Positions 1 through 12,200 of a stretch of DNA of 64,000 nt are shown piece by piece. The stretch spans positions 372,001 to 436,000 of the forward strand of contig NHZP01000033.1 of NCBI GenBank assembly GCA_003313425.1, read 5' to 3'. The notes under the pieces are model-generated. The model saw only the letters and a program-made list of their open reading frames with translations, made no database searches and had not been told where the DNA came from. The position numbers were made by a program, and so were the translations under genes. The stretch is from Pseudopyrenochaeta lycopersici (lineage: Eukaryota > Ascomycota > Dothideomycetes > Pleosporales > Pseudopyrenochaetaceae). How positions within the stretch are numbered: the stretch's first letter is position 1; each line of letters opens with the position of its first letter.

Positions 1-237
1 ATATAAGGTCTTACTAAATATCCTTTTTAACCTGCCTATTACTCCTAAAAGGAACCCCTTTTCGTCTATATTATACGTATGCTAAGCTTCTATCTTATAT
101 TACTTAATGTTATTATCTAAAAGCTTAAAATAGAGGCTATACTTTGCTAAGGAATTAGCCTTATAGCAGTTATTATCTATACGAACTGTATATTAAGAGA
201 TAAGATAGACGTTATGCCGCTTAATAAAGCGACCAAC
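1..237 (-). pseudogene. pogo/Fot1-like transposase, catalytic-side fragment (RIP-degraded)
   Basis: Reading the minus strand from 237 towards 1 gives a relic of a DDE transposase of the pogo/Fot1 group: an RFIKRH stretch, then a KANSLAKY/FKLLDNNI helix region, then YNIDEKGFLLGVIGR at about 30-74, where the Asp of NIDEKG is the first catalytic acidic residue of the family. Three in-frame TAA/TAG codons sit where CAA/CAG/TGG codons are expected, the RIP outcome. The reading stops at the window edge, so the rest of the catalytic domain lies outside. The matching N-terminal half is at 7213-7537, on the other side of the gypsy element inserted at 238-7211, so both pieces are one interrupted transposon. 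Confidence 0.8.
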
Positions 238-631
238 TATAAAGAATCTTAAAAGCTATTAGTGAGGATAACTAATAAGATTGCAAGGTTAGTTCTCTGG
301 GATAGAGTGAGGGACTAGATAGAAGGGGGTTTTAATACTAAGACAGTAAGAGGGCGCTTCTGTAAAGAGTACTAAAGGTTAAGAATAATTAGTATTACTA
401 TTACTATACTGTAGAGTATAATATTAAGTTAAACATAATAAGCTATAAGGGTTTATTGTGACGATCTATATACATAACGCGCTCGTCGCGCTTGCTGCGA
501 GCGCTGCGAGCGCTCGTCCTTAGCAGAACGAGCGGTTACGTAACATGTGATAGAGTAGAATACTGGCGCTTCCTAACTAGCTGTTAGTGCCTAAGACTCT
601 TCCTTCCTGTCTAGGATTTTAGATCTTAACA
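238..631 (-). repeat. 3' LTR of chromovirus 1
   Basis: 394-bp terminal repeat, about 90% identical by eye to 6818-7211; on the minus strand it begins TGTTAAGATC. Nearly all differences from the other LTR are C-to-T or G-to-A, with this copy mutated over its whole length. A GC-rich cluster of inverted GCGCTCG/CGAGCGC words lies at about 479-525. Confidence 0.92.
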
Positions 632-779
632 CTATCCCCTTCCTCCTTTAGGATTTGTCTTGAATTACGTAATGTGTAGCTAGATCAGCTTAAAGGCGGC
701 GTACCCCGCGTCTGTAGTAATATAAGATAAAATATTATCTAAGTCCTAGATTTGTAATCTGCGTCTTTATAACAAAATC

Positions 780-1185
780 CTCCGCGCTAAAACTATTGCT
801 AAATTTACTTACGATAAGTGTTTTAGGGATAATATTATTTATTACATTATGCTAAATTTAAATTTAAAATATGCTAAATACACTTATTTAGGAAAGCTGT
901 GTGTAAACATATCCTAGGCTTCTCTAGATAAGACTCGTGAAGAGTATTAAAAGAAAGTAGATAATAACGAGAAGTTACTAGTAACTATAATTACACAGTT
1001 ACTTTAGAATAAGGTAATCTTAAAACAGGCGGAAGAGAGAGCGCAGAAGAAGGCGTTGTGTCTAGCGTTAGAGATGCATAACGACAGAGAGTTAGAGTTT
1101 GCTGAGGAAGCTCCTTATCTGGCTGCTAATGCTTTAGTTAGTTTTTCCCTAATAGTGTGGTCTACTATAGGTGCTCTAGACTAGT
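780..1185 (+). pseudogene. Antisense ORF relic inside chromovirus 1 (Cys/Tyr-rich then coiled coil)
   Basis: Opposite to the element's coding strand, between the chromodomain and the 3' LTR, a plus-strand frame reads as protein. A first part is rich in Tyr/Cys at regular spacing (FTYDKYF, KYAKYTY, KLCVNIS), as expected if a Cys-rich zinc-cluster-like motif had Cys codons converted to Tyr codons by RIP. A charged, probably helical second part follows (KTREEY*KKVDNNEKLL, QAEERAQKKALCLALEMHN) and an acidic tail. The second chromovirus has an antisense frame in the same location. No product or activity is known to me. Confidence 0.5.
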
Positions 1186-4100
1186 TAGTAACTCTGGCGG
1201 AGCCTAGTTAGGTGCCTGTTCTCTAGGTTAGTTGTAGTTCTAGTACCTAAGCTCTTTTCGTTCTCTATCGCGGTTGTATTTACTAATTCGTTCCTTACAG
1301 TTCCCTAAGTTTAACTTAGGTTCCTATGTATTTTCTAAGTCTAGGTAGTCCTTCTACTTTACTAGGTACTCCCTTTCTCTATACTAGTTCTCCGTAATCT
1401 TAGAGCGTCTTTTATTAAGGATTTTTTTAACTTTGTACTCTATTTCTTTTTTAGTTTCGTATTAGAATGTTTTTTATAGTAGTGTTGCAGGGTTAGCTAG
1501 TTCTAACTTAGAGATGTAAAATTATAGGTGGATTTTTACATCTAATAGTAGCTTAAGTGTATAATTTACAGGTCTGTTTTGTTCTTTAACTAAAAATAGT
1601 CTGACCTTAACGTGATTAAGTCCTTTACTTAGTTACTTGTTGCGTAGATTTTTCGTAAGTAAGTATGCTTTATCCCCCTTCTTTAGCTAAGGTGTTATTT
1701 TTCTTTTCTTATTTTAGTAAGAAATACTATTATGTTGTGCTTTCTTAAGGTTCTCTTAGAGTTGTTTATATATTTTCTTTATTTCTTTAGCTATTTTTAT
1801 AGCTGCTTTAGCTTTTTTACTAAGATATAACTTTATAAAGAGATTAGGGTGTCTCCTGTAGTTAGTAAAGAATAGTATCTTTCTAGTTAATTCTAATAAT
1901 TTATTATTATAGGCTAGTTATGCTATTAGTAGTAATAAGACCTAATTATTTTATTATTAATTACTGTAAATTCTTAGGTAGGTCTTTATTATTCTGTTCG
2001 TTCTTTCTGTCTATCCGTCCGTTTATAGGTGATAGGCTGTTAACAATTTTCTCTTTATTCCTATCGCGGCTATTAATGTAGACTAGAAGTTAGATATAAA
2101 GAGTTTATCTCTATCACTTATAATAGACTTAGGTATACTATAATATTATATTAGCCTGTCTAAGACAACGAATGCTAGTTATTCTGTATTATAGTCGTTC
2201 TAAAACAGTATTATCTCTACTGCTTTTGTAAACCTGCAGACTATATTAAGGATAGCGTTATACTTAATTCCTGTTGCGGGATCTTTAGACAGTAGTAACC
2301 CTATTATAAAATCTATAGAAATGCCTGCCTAAGGTTTATTAGGTAGCTCTATAGCTTACATTTCTCTATATAGTGCGTGAGTGCTGTGTTTATTCTTATA
2401 ATAGTCCGCACATTTTTTAATAAACTGTTTAACCTTAGCCTTTATATTCTTAAAGCTGTAGTATTACTGTATAAGTTCTATCGTTCTCTTAATTCCTAGG
2501 TAACTATATACTAGGTTATCGTAGTATTATTAAATAATTACTTCTTATAATTCTTTAGGTACTTTAGACGTAATTATTATAGTATTATTTAATAACTTAT
2601 TAGGTCCTAAGCTTCTATCCTAGTTTACTTAAAGAATAGCATCACTAACTATTACTTTTATTCCTGCGATGTCTAATCTGCAGCTGAGCGCGTCAGCTCT
2701 GCTGTTATCCTTTCCTAGCGTATATATAATCTTAAACTTATACTGTCCTAACATTTTAGCCTATCTAACCTGTCTTTAGTTTAATATTTTAGTAGTAGTA
2801 AAATTAACTAGGTTCTTATAATCTGTAAATATCGTAAGATCTAAGCAGCTTTCTGTATAGATCCGCTAGTAGTTAAGAGCGTTAACAACTACTATAAGTT
2901 CTTTATTATGCACGTTATAGCGTTCCTTAGGGTCTTTAAATTTTCTTAAGTAGTACGCGATTAGGTGCTATTTCCTATTACGCTCTTACTTTGCTATTAC
3001 ACCTAGTGTAAGGTCTAAGGCATCTGTTTTAAACTGTAAGGGTTCTCCTATTTAGAATATAATTAATACTAGAGGTATAATACAGGCTTCCTTAAGCATC
3101 TAGAATACTTTTCTTTATTTATTTCCTTATTCCTATTTTATATCTTTTCTTATAAGCTTAGTAAGTAGGATAGATTTCTTAGAAAAATCCTTAATAAACT
3201 ATTAGTTAAAGTTAATAAATTCTATAAATAACTATATATCTTTAACTATTTTAGGTTTAGGCTATTCTTTTACTACTCTTATTTTTTCTTTACTTATCTT
3301 TACTCCTTATATACCTACTATATATCCTAGGAATTTAACTTCTTCCTTATAGAATTTATATTTCTTAGGCTTAAGCAGTAAACTAAATCTTCCTAAGTAG
3401 GTAAGAACTGTTTTAACGTGCTTAATATATTCCTGTAGATTATTAGAGTATATAAAGATGTTATTAAGGTATGCGATAATAAATATATCTAGGTATTCCC
3501 TTAACATATTATTAATAAGTACCTAGCATGTTACTAGTGCGTTAGTAAGACTAAAAGGTATTACTATATACTTGTAGTAGCTGTAGCGTATTCTAAACGC
3601 GGTCTTCTATTCTTTACCTTCTTTTATATAAATAAAGTTGTACGCTCCTCTTAAGTCTAATACTATAAAGACTTTTATAAAGGCTAGTTAATCCTGTAAT
3701 TTTACTATATTTAGTAAAAAGTATTAATTCTTTATTATAATATTATTAAGTTTCTAGTAGTTAATATATAATCTTAACTTCCTATTTTTCTTTAGTATAA
3801 ATAATATAGGGTATCCTGCTAGTAACTATAATTCTCTAATAAATCTCTTTTTTAAGTTTATCTTAATATATTCGCGCAGGGTTTTAAGTTCTTTTTCTAA
3901 TAAACTATAAATTAGGCTAAAAGTTAGTTACTTTTCTTCTTATAGGATAATCTTATAATCCTAGAGTTAATACTTAAGTAATACTTTTATAGTTATCTCT
4001 TCCTAAAAGAGTAACTTATATTCTTTATACTTATTAGGGATTACTAGAGTTACGCTTTACTCCTTAACTTTAGCTTGTTAGTCTAAGGGCCTCCTATTAG

Positions 4101-6817
4101 TACCTGCTAAGTTAGACCCTTATGTCTTAAGGTCGTCCTTATTTAAAGTGAGGATTATAATTATTATCTTCTTATCTACCTAGGCACTTAGCCGCAGCGT
4201 AGGCTTGCTCGTAGTTACGTCCGTTCCACAGCATTTAAACAAGAACTTTTTCCTTTTCTAATCTATATCTAGGCTATGTTCTCTTAACTATAGGAGTCCT
4301 AGTATTATATCATGTTATAATAGTCTAAAGACGTCTAAGTTAATCGTTTCCCTATAGTTCTAGATAATAAGTTACACGTTCCGTACTTCGTGTGTGATTA
4401 CGGACTCTAATAGCATTAGTTGTCTATTAGTAACTATTAATAGATATAGTACTAATTTTAATAATAGAATAAGGCTAGCTTATTCTATTACTCGCGCAGA
4501 AATATAGCTCTATTATACTCTAGAATCTACTAGTGCCTTTATCTAGCTTCTGTTAAGCTTAATATTTAGCTTAAGGAGTCCTTATATACCTATTATGCAT
4601 AGAGTTTATAATTCTTACTTATTAGTAGGCGCGACTCTAAAAAAGGTTCCTCCTAATACCTGTTTAGTATCTTAACGTCTTTATACTTAAGGTAATCTAA
4701 GTTAAGGCACGTTTACTATTATTACTAATTACACTCTCTATTAAAGACTAGCTGCATCGCTATAGTAGCTGCAGGGTTGTTATTTCCTAGGAAATAGAGG
4801 ACAGTCCTCTTATCCTACAAGTAGTTGTCGCATTTAACTTTAGGGCAGTTATACTATTAGTATTTATATTAGTAAAATAAGTAAGAGAAGTATCCTTATT
4901 CTGTCTTACTTAAATAGTATATAGCGCATAGGTCTGTAGTACAGAAAGACTAGTAGATAACACTGTATTATTTATTACGTAGATCTATTAAGTAGTCTAG
5001 TACTAGTTTCTATAGTCCTTTACGCATAGTATGTAGGGTTTAAGCTGCCTCTGCGCGCTTATAGTAGTTCCTAGCTTCTTCTTCTATAAGTTGCTAGTTA
5101 GGGTTAATATTCTCTTTATTATCCTCCTAATGTATTTATTATTTAAGCTAAGTATAAATATCTTATTTCTTACTATCTGTAAGCACAATCTCGCTATAGG
5201 AATTAACTTAAAGATACTCTTACTATACTAGGTTCTTAGTGCTTAGTACGTAGAAAGTATCTTCCTGTGTTAGTAGTAGCATTATTTAGCGTTATAGTAC
5301 GTATTTAGGGGTCTTAACTACTAGAGGTTCTAGTACCTATATTTACCTAGCTTATTAAAGTTTCTATAGTACGTCCCTAACGCTTATAAGTTACTATACT
5401 TCTTTAGCTCTTTCTACCTACTCTTATATTATCTTTATGTAATGTTTAGGGTAATAATAATATTCCTGTAATATATCTTACATCGCTTATTTAGCTAGGA
5501 TAATTATACTTATTCCTTATACTATAGCTGCTTCCTATTCTTCTAGAGTTAGCGCATTAATATATTATACTTTATATATATGTTACGCGTATAATTAGCA
5601 GTTAAGTTCTGTAATATCTTTTTCTGCTTCTGTAGGCGTTAATAGCCTTAGGGTTCTTAGTTAATATTAGTTCTAGAAGTTTTCTTTTTTCTAATCTTTA
5701 GTTAAGAGCACTATAGTATTATTAAGGTCTTCCTTAGTATCTTTATAGACTAGAGACAGGGAGCTGCTGCTCTCTTCTTCCTTATTACTATACTAGGTTC
5801 CTAGAATCCCTTTCTTAGTAGGTTCTAAGAGAGGTAGCTGTAATAACTTCGTGTCCTAAGCCTCTTCCTCTCGTATTATAATAACTTCCTATATTTTATT
5901 ATTATTATTTTCTTCTTTTATAACTATTATATTAATCTAAGGGGTTACCTTATTTTTATTTCTATAGTCTTTAGCTATATAGCCTTTCTTATTATAGTTA
6001 AAACAGGTTATTTCTTTTTTCTTCCCTCTCTTACTTAGTTTTCCTCTATTAAGGTTATCTAGATGTATTACCTTAGGGCCTCCTAATATATACTATCTAG
6101 GTACTCCCTGTAGTTAATACTAGTGTTATAGGCAACTGTTATTTAGCTTATTATAATAATCTTTCTAGGGTTTCTTATCTTCTTTTATTTATCCTAGTTA
6201 TTATCTTATAAGTCGTACGTGAAGCTTATAGAGCTCTATATCTAGTTAGATAGTCTTATTAATTAGGTTGTCTAGTGTCGTGATTTTCGTGCCTGTACGC
6301 ATAAGCTTAGTCTAGACGTCTGCTTTTAGGCCTTATTTATACATAGTTTTTAGGGTATTGTTATTCTAACTAGTCTATCTAGCGTAACCTAGAAATTCGT
6401 TAGTATAGTTAGCTACAGACTTAGTTTATCGCATGTTTTAAATCTTACGTTCTGTAATAGTTGCTACGTTTAGGAGTCTAAACGCTTAACGCATACATGC
6501 TTTAAATCTTTCTGTATTCTTAAACATAACGATAAGTTCTTAAGGCTTTTTATCGTCGCTTATATACTTAACTAGGTAAGGTTTTACCTACTTAGCAGCT
6601 TCGCCTCTTATATAGCTAGACATAAGTACTGCTTAGTTGTCGTCGTCTATAGTAGTCGCATTAAACTTAAAGAAGAGGTTAAACTAAAGTAACTATTCTT
6701 TGAGCTTAAAGCGATCTCTATAGAAGAGGTCTAGTTTAGCGACAGCGTTGCCTAGCCTAGTAGTATAATAGTTTATGTTTTCTATCTTAGTGTTACTTAT
6801 CTTAAGAGTGTTTAAAG

Positions 6818-7211
6818 TATAAAGAATCTTAAAAGCTATTAGTAAGGATAACTAATAAGATTATAAGGTTAGTTCTCTAGGATAGAGTAAGGGACTAGAT
6901 AGAAGGGGGTTTTAATACTAAGATAGTAAGAGGGCGCTTCTGTAAAGAGTACTAAAGGTTAAGAATAATTAGTATTACTATTACTATACTGTAGAGTATA
7001 ATATTAAGTTAAACATAATAAGCTATAAGGGTTTATTGTGATAATCTATATATATAACGCGCTCGTCGCGCTCGCTGCGAGCGCCGCGAGCGCTCGTCCT
7101 TGGCGGAACGAGCGGTCACGTGACATGTGACAGAGTGGAACACTGGCGCTTCCTGACTGGCTGTTAGTGCCTGAGACTCTTCCTTCCTGTCCAGGATTTC
7201 AGATCCTAACA
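6818..7211 (-). repeat. 5' LTR of chromovirus 1
   Basis: 394-bp LTR partner of 238-631. Its inner two thirds are RIP-mutated, but the outermost 140-150 bp (about 7065-7211) keep CA/TG dinucleotides that are TA in the other LTR, for example tggcggaacg here against tagcagaacg there. The GC-rich inverted GCGCTCG/CGAGCGC cluster is at about 7058-7097. The sequence just inside (complement of about 6797-6817) matches the start of the interior of chromovirus 2, consistent with a shared primer-binding region. Confidence 0.92.
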
Positions 7212-7212
7212 T

Positions 7213-7537
7213 CAACCTAGTGCTTTCTAATGTCCTTTTTAGCTATTTAAGATGCAAAGTTTTAAATTAAAGCCCTAGTAGGTGGTAGGCCTCGTTTAGT
7301 GAGCTGGATGATGTACAGGATAAGCTCCTTTTCCTAGTGTGGATAGAGATTTTGTTAGTTTTGAGCTTTGACCTCGCGCGAGGTGGATGTGCCTTGACTG
7401 CGCCTTATCAGCGTTGTGTGCACAACACCATGCTTGCTAGCTATTTCCCTATAAGGAATATTATCCCTAGGCCCCAAGGAGTTGATTTCTGCAAGCGCAT
7501 CCTCAATTTTCCCCATATTAGTTGAGTTACGTGGCAT
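7213..7537 (-). pseudogene. pogo/Fot1-like transposase, N-terminal DNA-binding fragment
   Basis: From an ATG at 7537 (or 7516) the minus strand encodes a psq-type helix-turn-helix (DALAEINS ... IPYREIASKHGVVHTTLIRR) and then, past in-frame TAA (7355-7357) and TAG (7334-7336) codons, a Tc5/CENP-B-type HTH (EKELILYIIQLTKRGLPPTR, about 7265-7331). The frame runs straight into the outer edge of the gypsy LTR at 7211 and resumes at 237. This is the bipartite DNA-binding region of a pogo/Fot1-superfamily transposase. It is much less RIP-mutated than its other half. The upstream 230 bp (7538-7770) should hold the promoter and the terminal inverted repeat, which cannot be identified because the opposite end lies outside the window. 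Confidence 0.8.
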
Positions 7538-7769
7538 TGAAAAGTTGGTGTTGCATGCTCGGATGGTGCGTTACGCGGGGTGGTGCGTCACGGGGGGAAC
7601 CTCGGGTATCGAGGGAAGCAAACTGTTATTTCCGCTAGCGTCCTTAGCCCCAGGAATAAGTCACGACTTTGCACAGTCCTTGTCACGCACCTAGTTTCAG
7701 AAAAAGAGCCCACTCACAAAATGACTTGGCTTCCCTAACACTACCAGCAGCCTCACCAGAACAATAAAG

Positions 7770-8839
7770 TATCGCTATTTTAAGCACTTTTTTAAGCATT
7801 TTAGGGCCGTAGTTAAATTTAAAGCTGTAAATTTATACTAGATAGCTATCTAGAGCAGCTTTTTAGTAATTTTCCTTACTACCTAGTTATCTAGCCCTCT
7901 AATTTAATATAATCTCTTAGCTACTTTTAAGTAACTTTCTCCTATCCCTTAATAGCTAGCTTACGAGATTTAAACTTATCTTAATACAGAAATCTTAACA
8001 TAAACTACTTATAAGGTTACTAGTAATTCTTAATAGGGGCTAGATCTAGCGAGCTAGGGCAGTTAAAGTAGTGCATAAGCTTATTCTCCTGCTTCTAAGT
8101 CTTAGTAATATTCTCTTTCTTTAACTACCCTCTACTATAGCTACTATTATTATCCTCCTCTAGAATAAAGTTATCTTATCTCTTTAGCTAGGGCTTAATA
8201 ATTAGCTTAAAGAATCTCTATATACGTAGTAAGATATCTTATTATTCTTATTCTAAGTATTAAAGAAGTAAAGCTTACTCTTAAAGTTATAACTTATAGT
8301 AGCCTAGCTATACTACCTCTTATTCTTCTTTTTATTAGTTCTATTAAGAGTATACTAAATATAGTCTAAATATAACCTCTCTCTAGGCTTCCTAATAATA
8401 GGAGTCTTACCCTTAGCACTTATAGACTAGTATACCTTATCTAAGAATCTAACTTTCTTCTAGACTTAAGGCTAAGAGTAGCGACTAAGTATAACCTTAT
8501 TCTATTCTTTTTTTATTAGCGTAAGTCTACTAGAGATCTAGCCTTTATAGTAAGTAATAGTCTATTAAACTTATATAGTCTTTAAGGTAATAACTATTAT
8601 AGTTTAGATTAAGCTCTTTATAAATTTATCTAAGCTCTTAAAGAAACCTATCTACTTTCTTAAGCTCCTTAAGTAAAAAATAGCTTACCTCTTTTCTTAG
8701 GTATAGTAGCATTATTATAATAATAGTAATTAAATTCTAAGTTATCCTCTCTTAAGATTACTTATCCTTACTCTTTACTAATAACGTAGTACTTAAATAT
8801 ATTAGAATAGAAGTATAAGAGCCTATTATAGTCTGCTTA
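7770..8839 (-). pseudogene. Tc1/mariner-type transposase relic (heavily RIP-degraded)
   Basis: The minus strand carries a recognisable but stop-riddled DDE transposase of the fungal Tc1/IS630 type. In order (right to left): KTPIIRKPRERLYLDYI (around 8375-8425), a YSWATISYNFKSKLYF-like stretch with a stop at its Trp (around 8275-8330), FILEEDNNSSYSRG at about 8125-8180, which occupies the family's EEDGDSGH position with several residues changed, and HYFNCPSSLDLAPIKN at about 8030-8080, the SPDLNPIE-like block. Gly, Trp and His codons are systematically replaced by Asn/Ser, stop or Tyr codons, as RIP produces. Terminal repeats were not found. The right end abuts chromovirus 2 at 8840. Confidence 0.7.
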
Positions 8840-9234
8840 TGTTACGAACAGGAAGTGGGAAGGCGGCGGTTATGAGGATGTGGGAGGAGGCACGGACGAC
8901 TAACGAAGAGACCGAGCCTCTGAACCAACCGATGACGCCAGGATCACGTAATCCTAGAAAACCTACGCTAAGACAGACTATGTCCTATAGGACGGAGATA
9001 AACCTAGAAATCCTAGAGGGGGCCTTATAGGAATCCTATAAGACAATTATATATATAGACTCGCATAATAGGGCCCTATAGCATATTATAATTAACTTAA
9101 GATAATCTACGAGTATACTACTATTCTATACTTCTACCTTTAACCTAGCCTGCATATCTATAGAATACTCTAAAGATACTAACTAGTTAACACTAGTTAC
9201 TTTATATTATAACTACTTAATTAGATCTTTAATA
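8840..9234 (+). repeat. 5' LTR of chromovirus 2
   Basis: 395-bp LTR starting TGTTACGAAC. The first 170 bp or so retain CA/TG sites that are TA in the partner LTR at 14978 (for example gaagtgggaaggcggcgg against gaagtaggaaggcagtag), so the outer end escaped RIP. The remaining part is RIP-mutated in both copies. Confidence 0.92.
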
Positions 9235-12200
9235 TTTTAATTACTCTTAAGATAAGCAGCCCTAGCGAATACGTAGCTACCTTTAACTCTTTAACTATAA
9301 CTACTAAAGGTTGCCTAATTAGTAAACCTACTACGTTTAGTAGTAACAGACGATATCTAAAAAGATAGTTGCTCTAACTTAATCTATACTTTTATCTCTA
9401 TAAGGATATTACTAAGAGTAATAAGGTACCTATCGCGATTACTTACCTTACGGGTGAGGCGCTATACTGGGTTACGCTATAACTAGAGCGATATATAGAC
9501 TAGGAGGTTATTAACGCGGGTAACACGGAGATGTTTAAAGATTAGGATAAGTTTAAAAAGTATATCTAGTAAATCTTTAGAATATAGACTAAGAAAGTTG
9601 CAGCAGAATAATATATATAAGAACTTAAATAATATACCTCTGTCGCTAACTATGCTAATAGGTTTAAACAGTATTCTACGATTATTAGATAGGATAATAA
9701 GGCTCTTAAATAAATATTCTAATAAGGCCTAAAACTACAGGTTAGGGAGGAACTTATAAGAACAGGATGCGTTATTAAAAACCTTAATAACCTAATTAAC
9801 GACTGCGTAAGAATTATTAATAACTTATATAAACTAAACTAAGAACTATAAAGCTATAGAAAAGGAAGAATAAACTATATAGGTAAATAAAAAGGCTATA
9901 TTTACTACCCTAGAAATACTTATACTACTAGTTACTATACTTCTAATAAACTAGAACCTATATATCTAGATAATATTAATAAGAAGTAAGGGAATAGGAA
10001 GGTAGGAAACTAGAAGACAGACGTAGAGGAGTTAAAAGGGAATTACTATAATTATAGGAAGAAAGGACACTTTATAAAAAATTATAGGTAAAAGAATAAA
10101 GTTACTTAACTTAAAGTTAATATAATTAAAAACTTTAATAACACCTAATTTAGGAACTAAGAGGTAGTTACTATACCTAACTATAGCACTAGACTCTTAT
10201 TACTACTATAGTAGGATAATAACTAGATTATAAGAATATATAGATAAGTTCTCTTAAATATATAGGAAATTAACTAGAATAATAAGGCTCTAGCAGAACT
10301 ATATCTAGGGACTCTAGTTAACTAAGACTAACTACTATCTATAGAAAGTATTAAGAAAGTATAGGTACTAGATAATAAAATACAGAAAATATAGGGTATC
10401 GTAGTACTATAGAAAATATACAGCAGGAAATACATATGCGCGCGATGCTAAGACTAGAAAATAAAGTGTAAACCTTTAAACTAGAATAATATATGCTAGG
10501 AATAGGTAATAGAAAATATTAAGTGTGTTAGATTCTCTATAGAATAAGCTAAGTAGTAAATTAAATAGAAAGCCGCGGCCTAAGTAGAGAAAGGACGAAA
10601 GCTTTTCTAGTATAATTATAACTAGAGAAATCTAAGGTACAGACTACTATCCTACCTCTGCTGTATATATAACTACTGCGACTACTATTATACTATTAAG
10701 CTATAAGAAGGATACTTTCTAATACTAAAGGGAGCGTGTAAATAGTAATAGTACGATTATTAACAGGATAGTTGCATTAACTACTTATAGGATAAACAAA
10801 TAACGAATTACTTCTTAGGATATAATAATAAATATACAGTAAACTAAAATATTATTATAAATAAGCGATGCACTAATAAATTATAGTAGACCTATATAAA
10901 TCTAGGATATGAACGCTATAAGCTAGAAAAGGAAGCAAACAGTTTTAAGGAAAATTCTTTTTTAGACAGAAACTAGAGACTAAACCTTCCTATAGTAAGA
11001 AGGCTAGAACTAGACGAAGAATTTGTCTATAACTAGATAGCACTAATAAGTAGTATTAGGCTATCTAATAAAAGGAAGAGAGTCTTTTCTAACTTAGAAT
11101 AAAACTCTAAGGAAAGGAGCTAAAGGTACTAATAGATTCTAGATTATAAGTAAACTATATCTCTAAGATAGCTATATTAAAAGTAGGGCTATAACCTGTT
11201 TTAAAGAAAATACTTTACTAAATAATAGTAGTTAACAGAAAATTAGGAGGGATAATAACCTACAAGGTTACTACTAGCCTTAGCCTAGCCTCTAAAATAT
11301 ACTAGGTTAGACTAGACGTCTTTAGGACGGCTGCCTATAATATTATACTAGGACTACCTTAGTTAAGATACTATAACCTAGTAATTAACTAGATAAAATA
11401 AAAAGTATCTGTACGTATAAAGAATAACGCACGAATACCTACGTAATAGTTATATACCTTAGTAGATAAGAAGACAATAATAAGTATTAAGCCTTCGTAA
11501 AAAGCTAAGAAACAGCTACTTTATTAGTAGCTAGTAAAGAACGCTAAGAAGAATAAGGAGTTAGTTACTACTCCTAAGATCCTAGAGGAATATAAGAAAT
11601 TTAGAGATATATTTACTAAAAAGGTAGAAAGGGAAGTACTACTAAAACACTAAGAATAGGACTATAAGATAGAACTTATAGAAGGTAAGTAGCCTAGGTT
11701 TATACTAATATACTGCCTAAGTAATTATAAGCTAGGCGTCCTAAAGAAATATATTAATAAAAATTTAGTAAAAGGTTTTATTAGGAAATCTAAGTCCTTA
11801 GTAAGATATCCTGTCTTATTTACGCTAAAGAAAGATAGAGCGCTAAAGTTGTATATTAACTATAGAAAGTTAAATAATATTATAAAAAAGAATTACTACT
11901 TACTACCTAATATATAAGAACTACGCGATAGATTAATAGGAGCTTAATACTTTACTGCGCTAGACCTAAGAGGAGCGTATAACCTTATTAGAATAAAAGA
12001 AGGGGAGGAATAGAAGACTGCCTTTAGAATAAGATATAGATATTATAAGTATATAGTAATACCTTTTAGCCTAATAAACGTAGTAGTAACGTGTTAAGAT
12101 TTAATTAATAACGTCTTAGTAGAATATCTTAATATATATACTATAGCCTACCTAGATAATATTTTAGTATACTTAAGGAATATAGATAAATATTAGGACT

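Larger units (their letters stand above)
238..7211 (-). mobile_element. Ty3/gypsy chromovirus LTR retrotransposon 1 (complete, RIP-inactivated)
   Basis: Complete LTR element: 394-bp LTRs at 238-631 and 6818-7211, target duplication ccaac (233-237) against tcaac (7212-7216), differing by one C-to-T change. Coding order on the minus strand is gag with a decayed CCHC zinc knuckle (5955-6008), protease region (about 4.2-4.6 kb), reverse transcriptase with YLNNIFIYS derived from a YLDD-type box (3307-3507, about 3.3-3.9 kb), RNase H and integrase (about 1.5-3.1 kb), then a chromodomain (1260-1415; EYLVK*KDYLDLENT). A polypurine tract (complement of 632-649) abuts the 3' LTR. PR-RT-RH-INT-chromodomain order places it in the Ty3/gypsy chromoviruses. 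Every domain contains in-frame TAA/TAG and the interior is almost devoid of CA/TG, so the element is dead through RIP. Confidence 0.9.
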
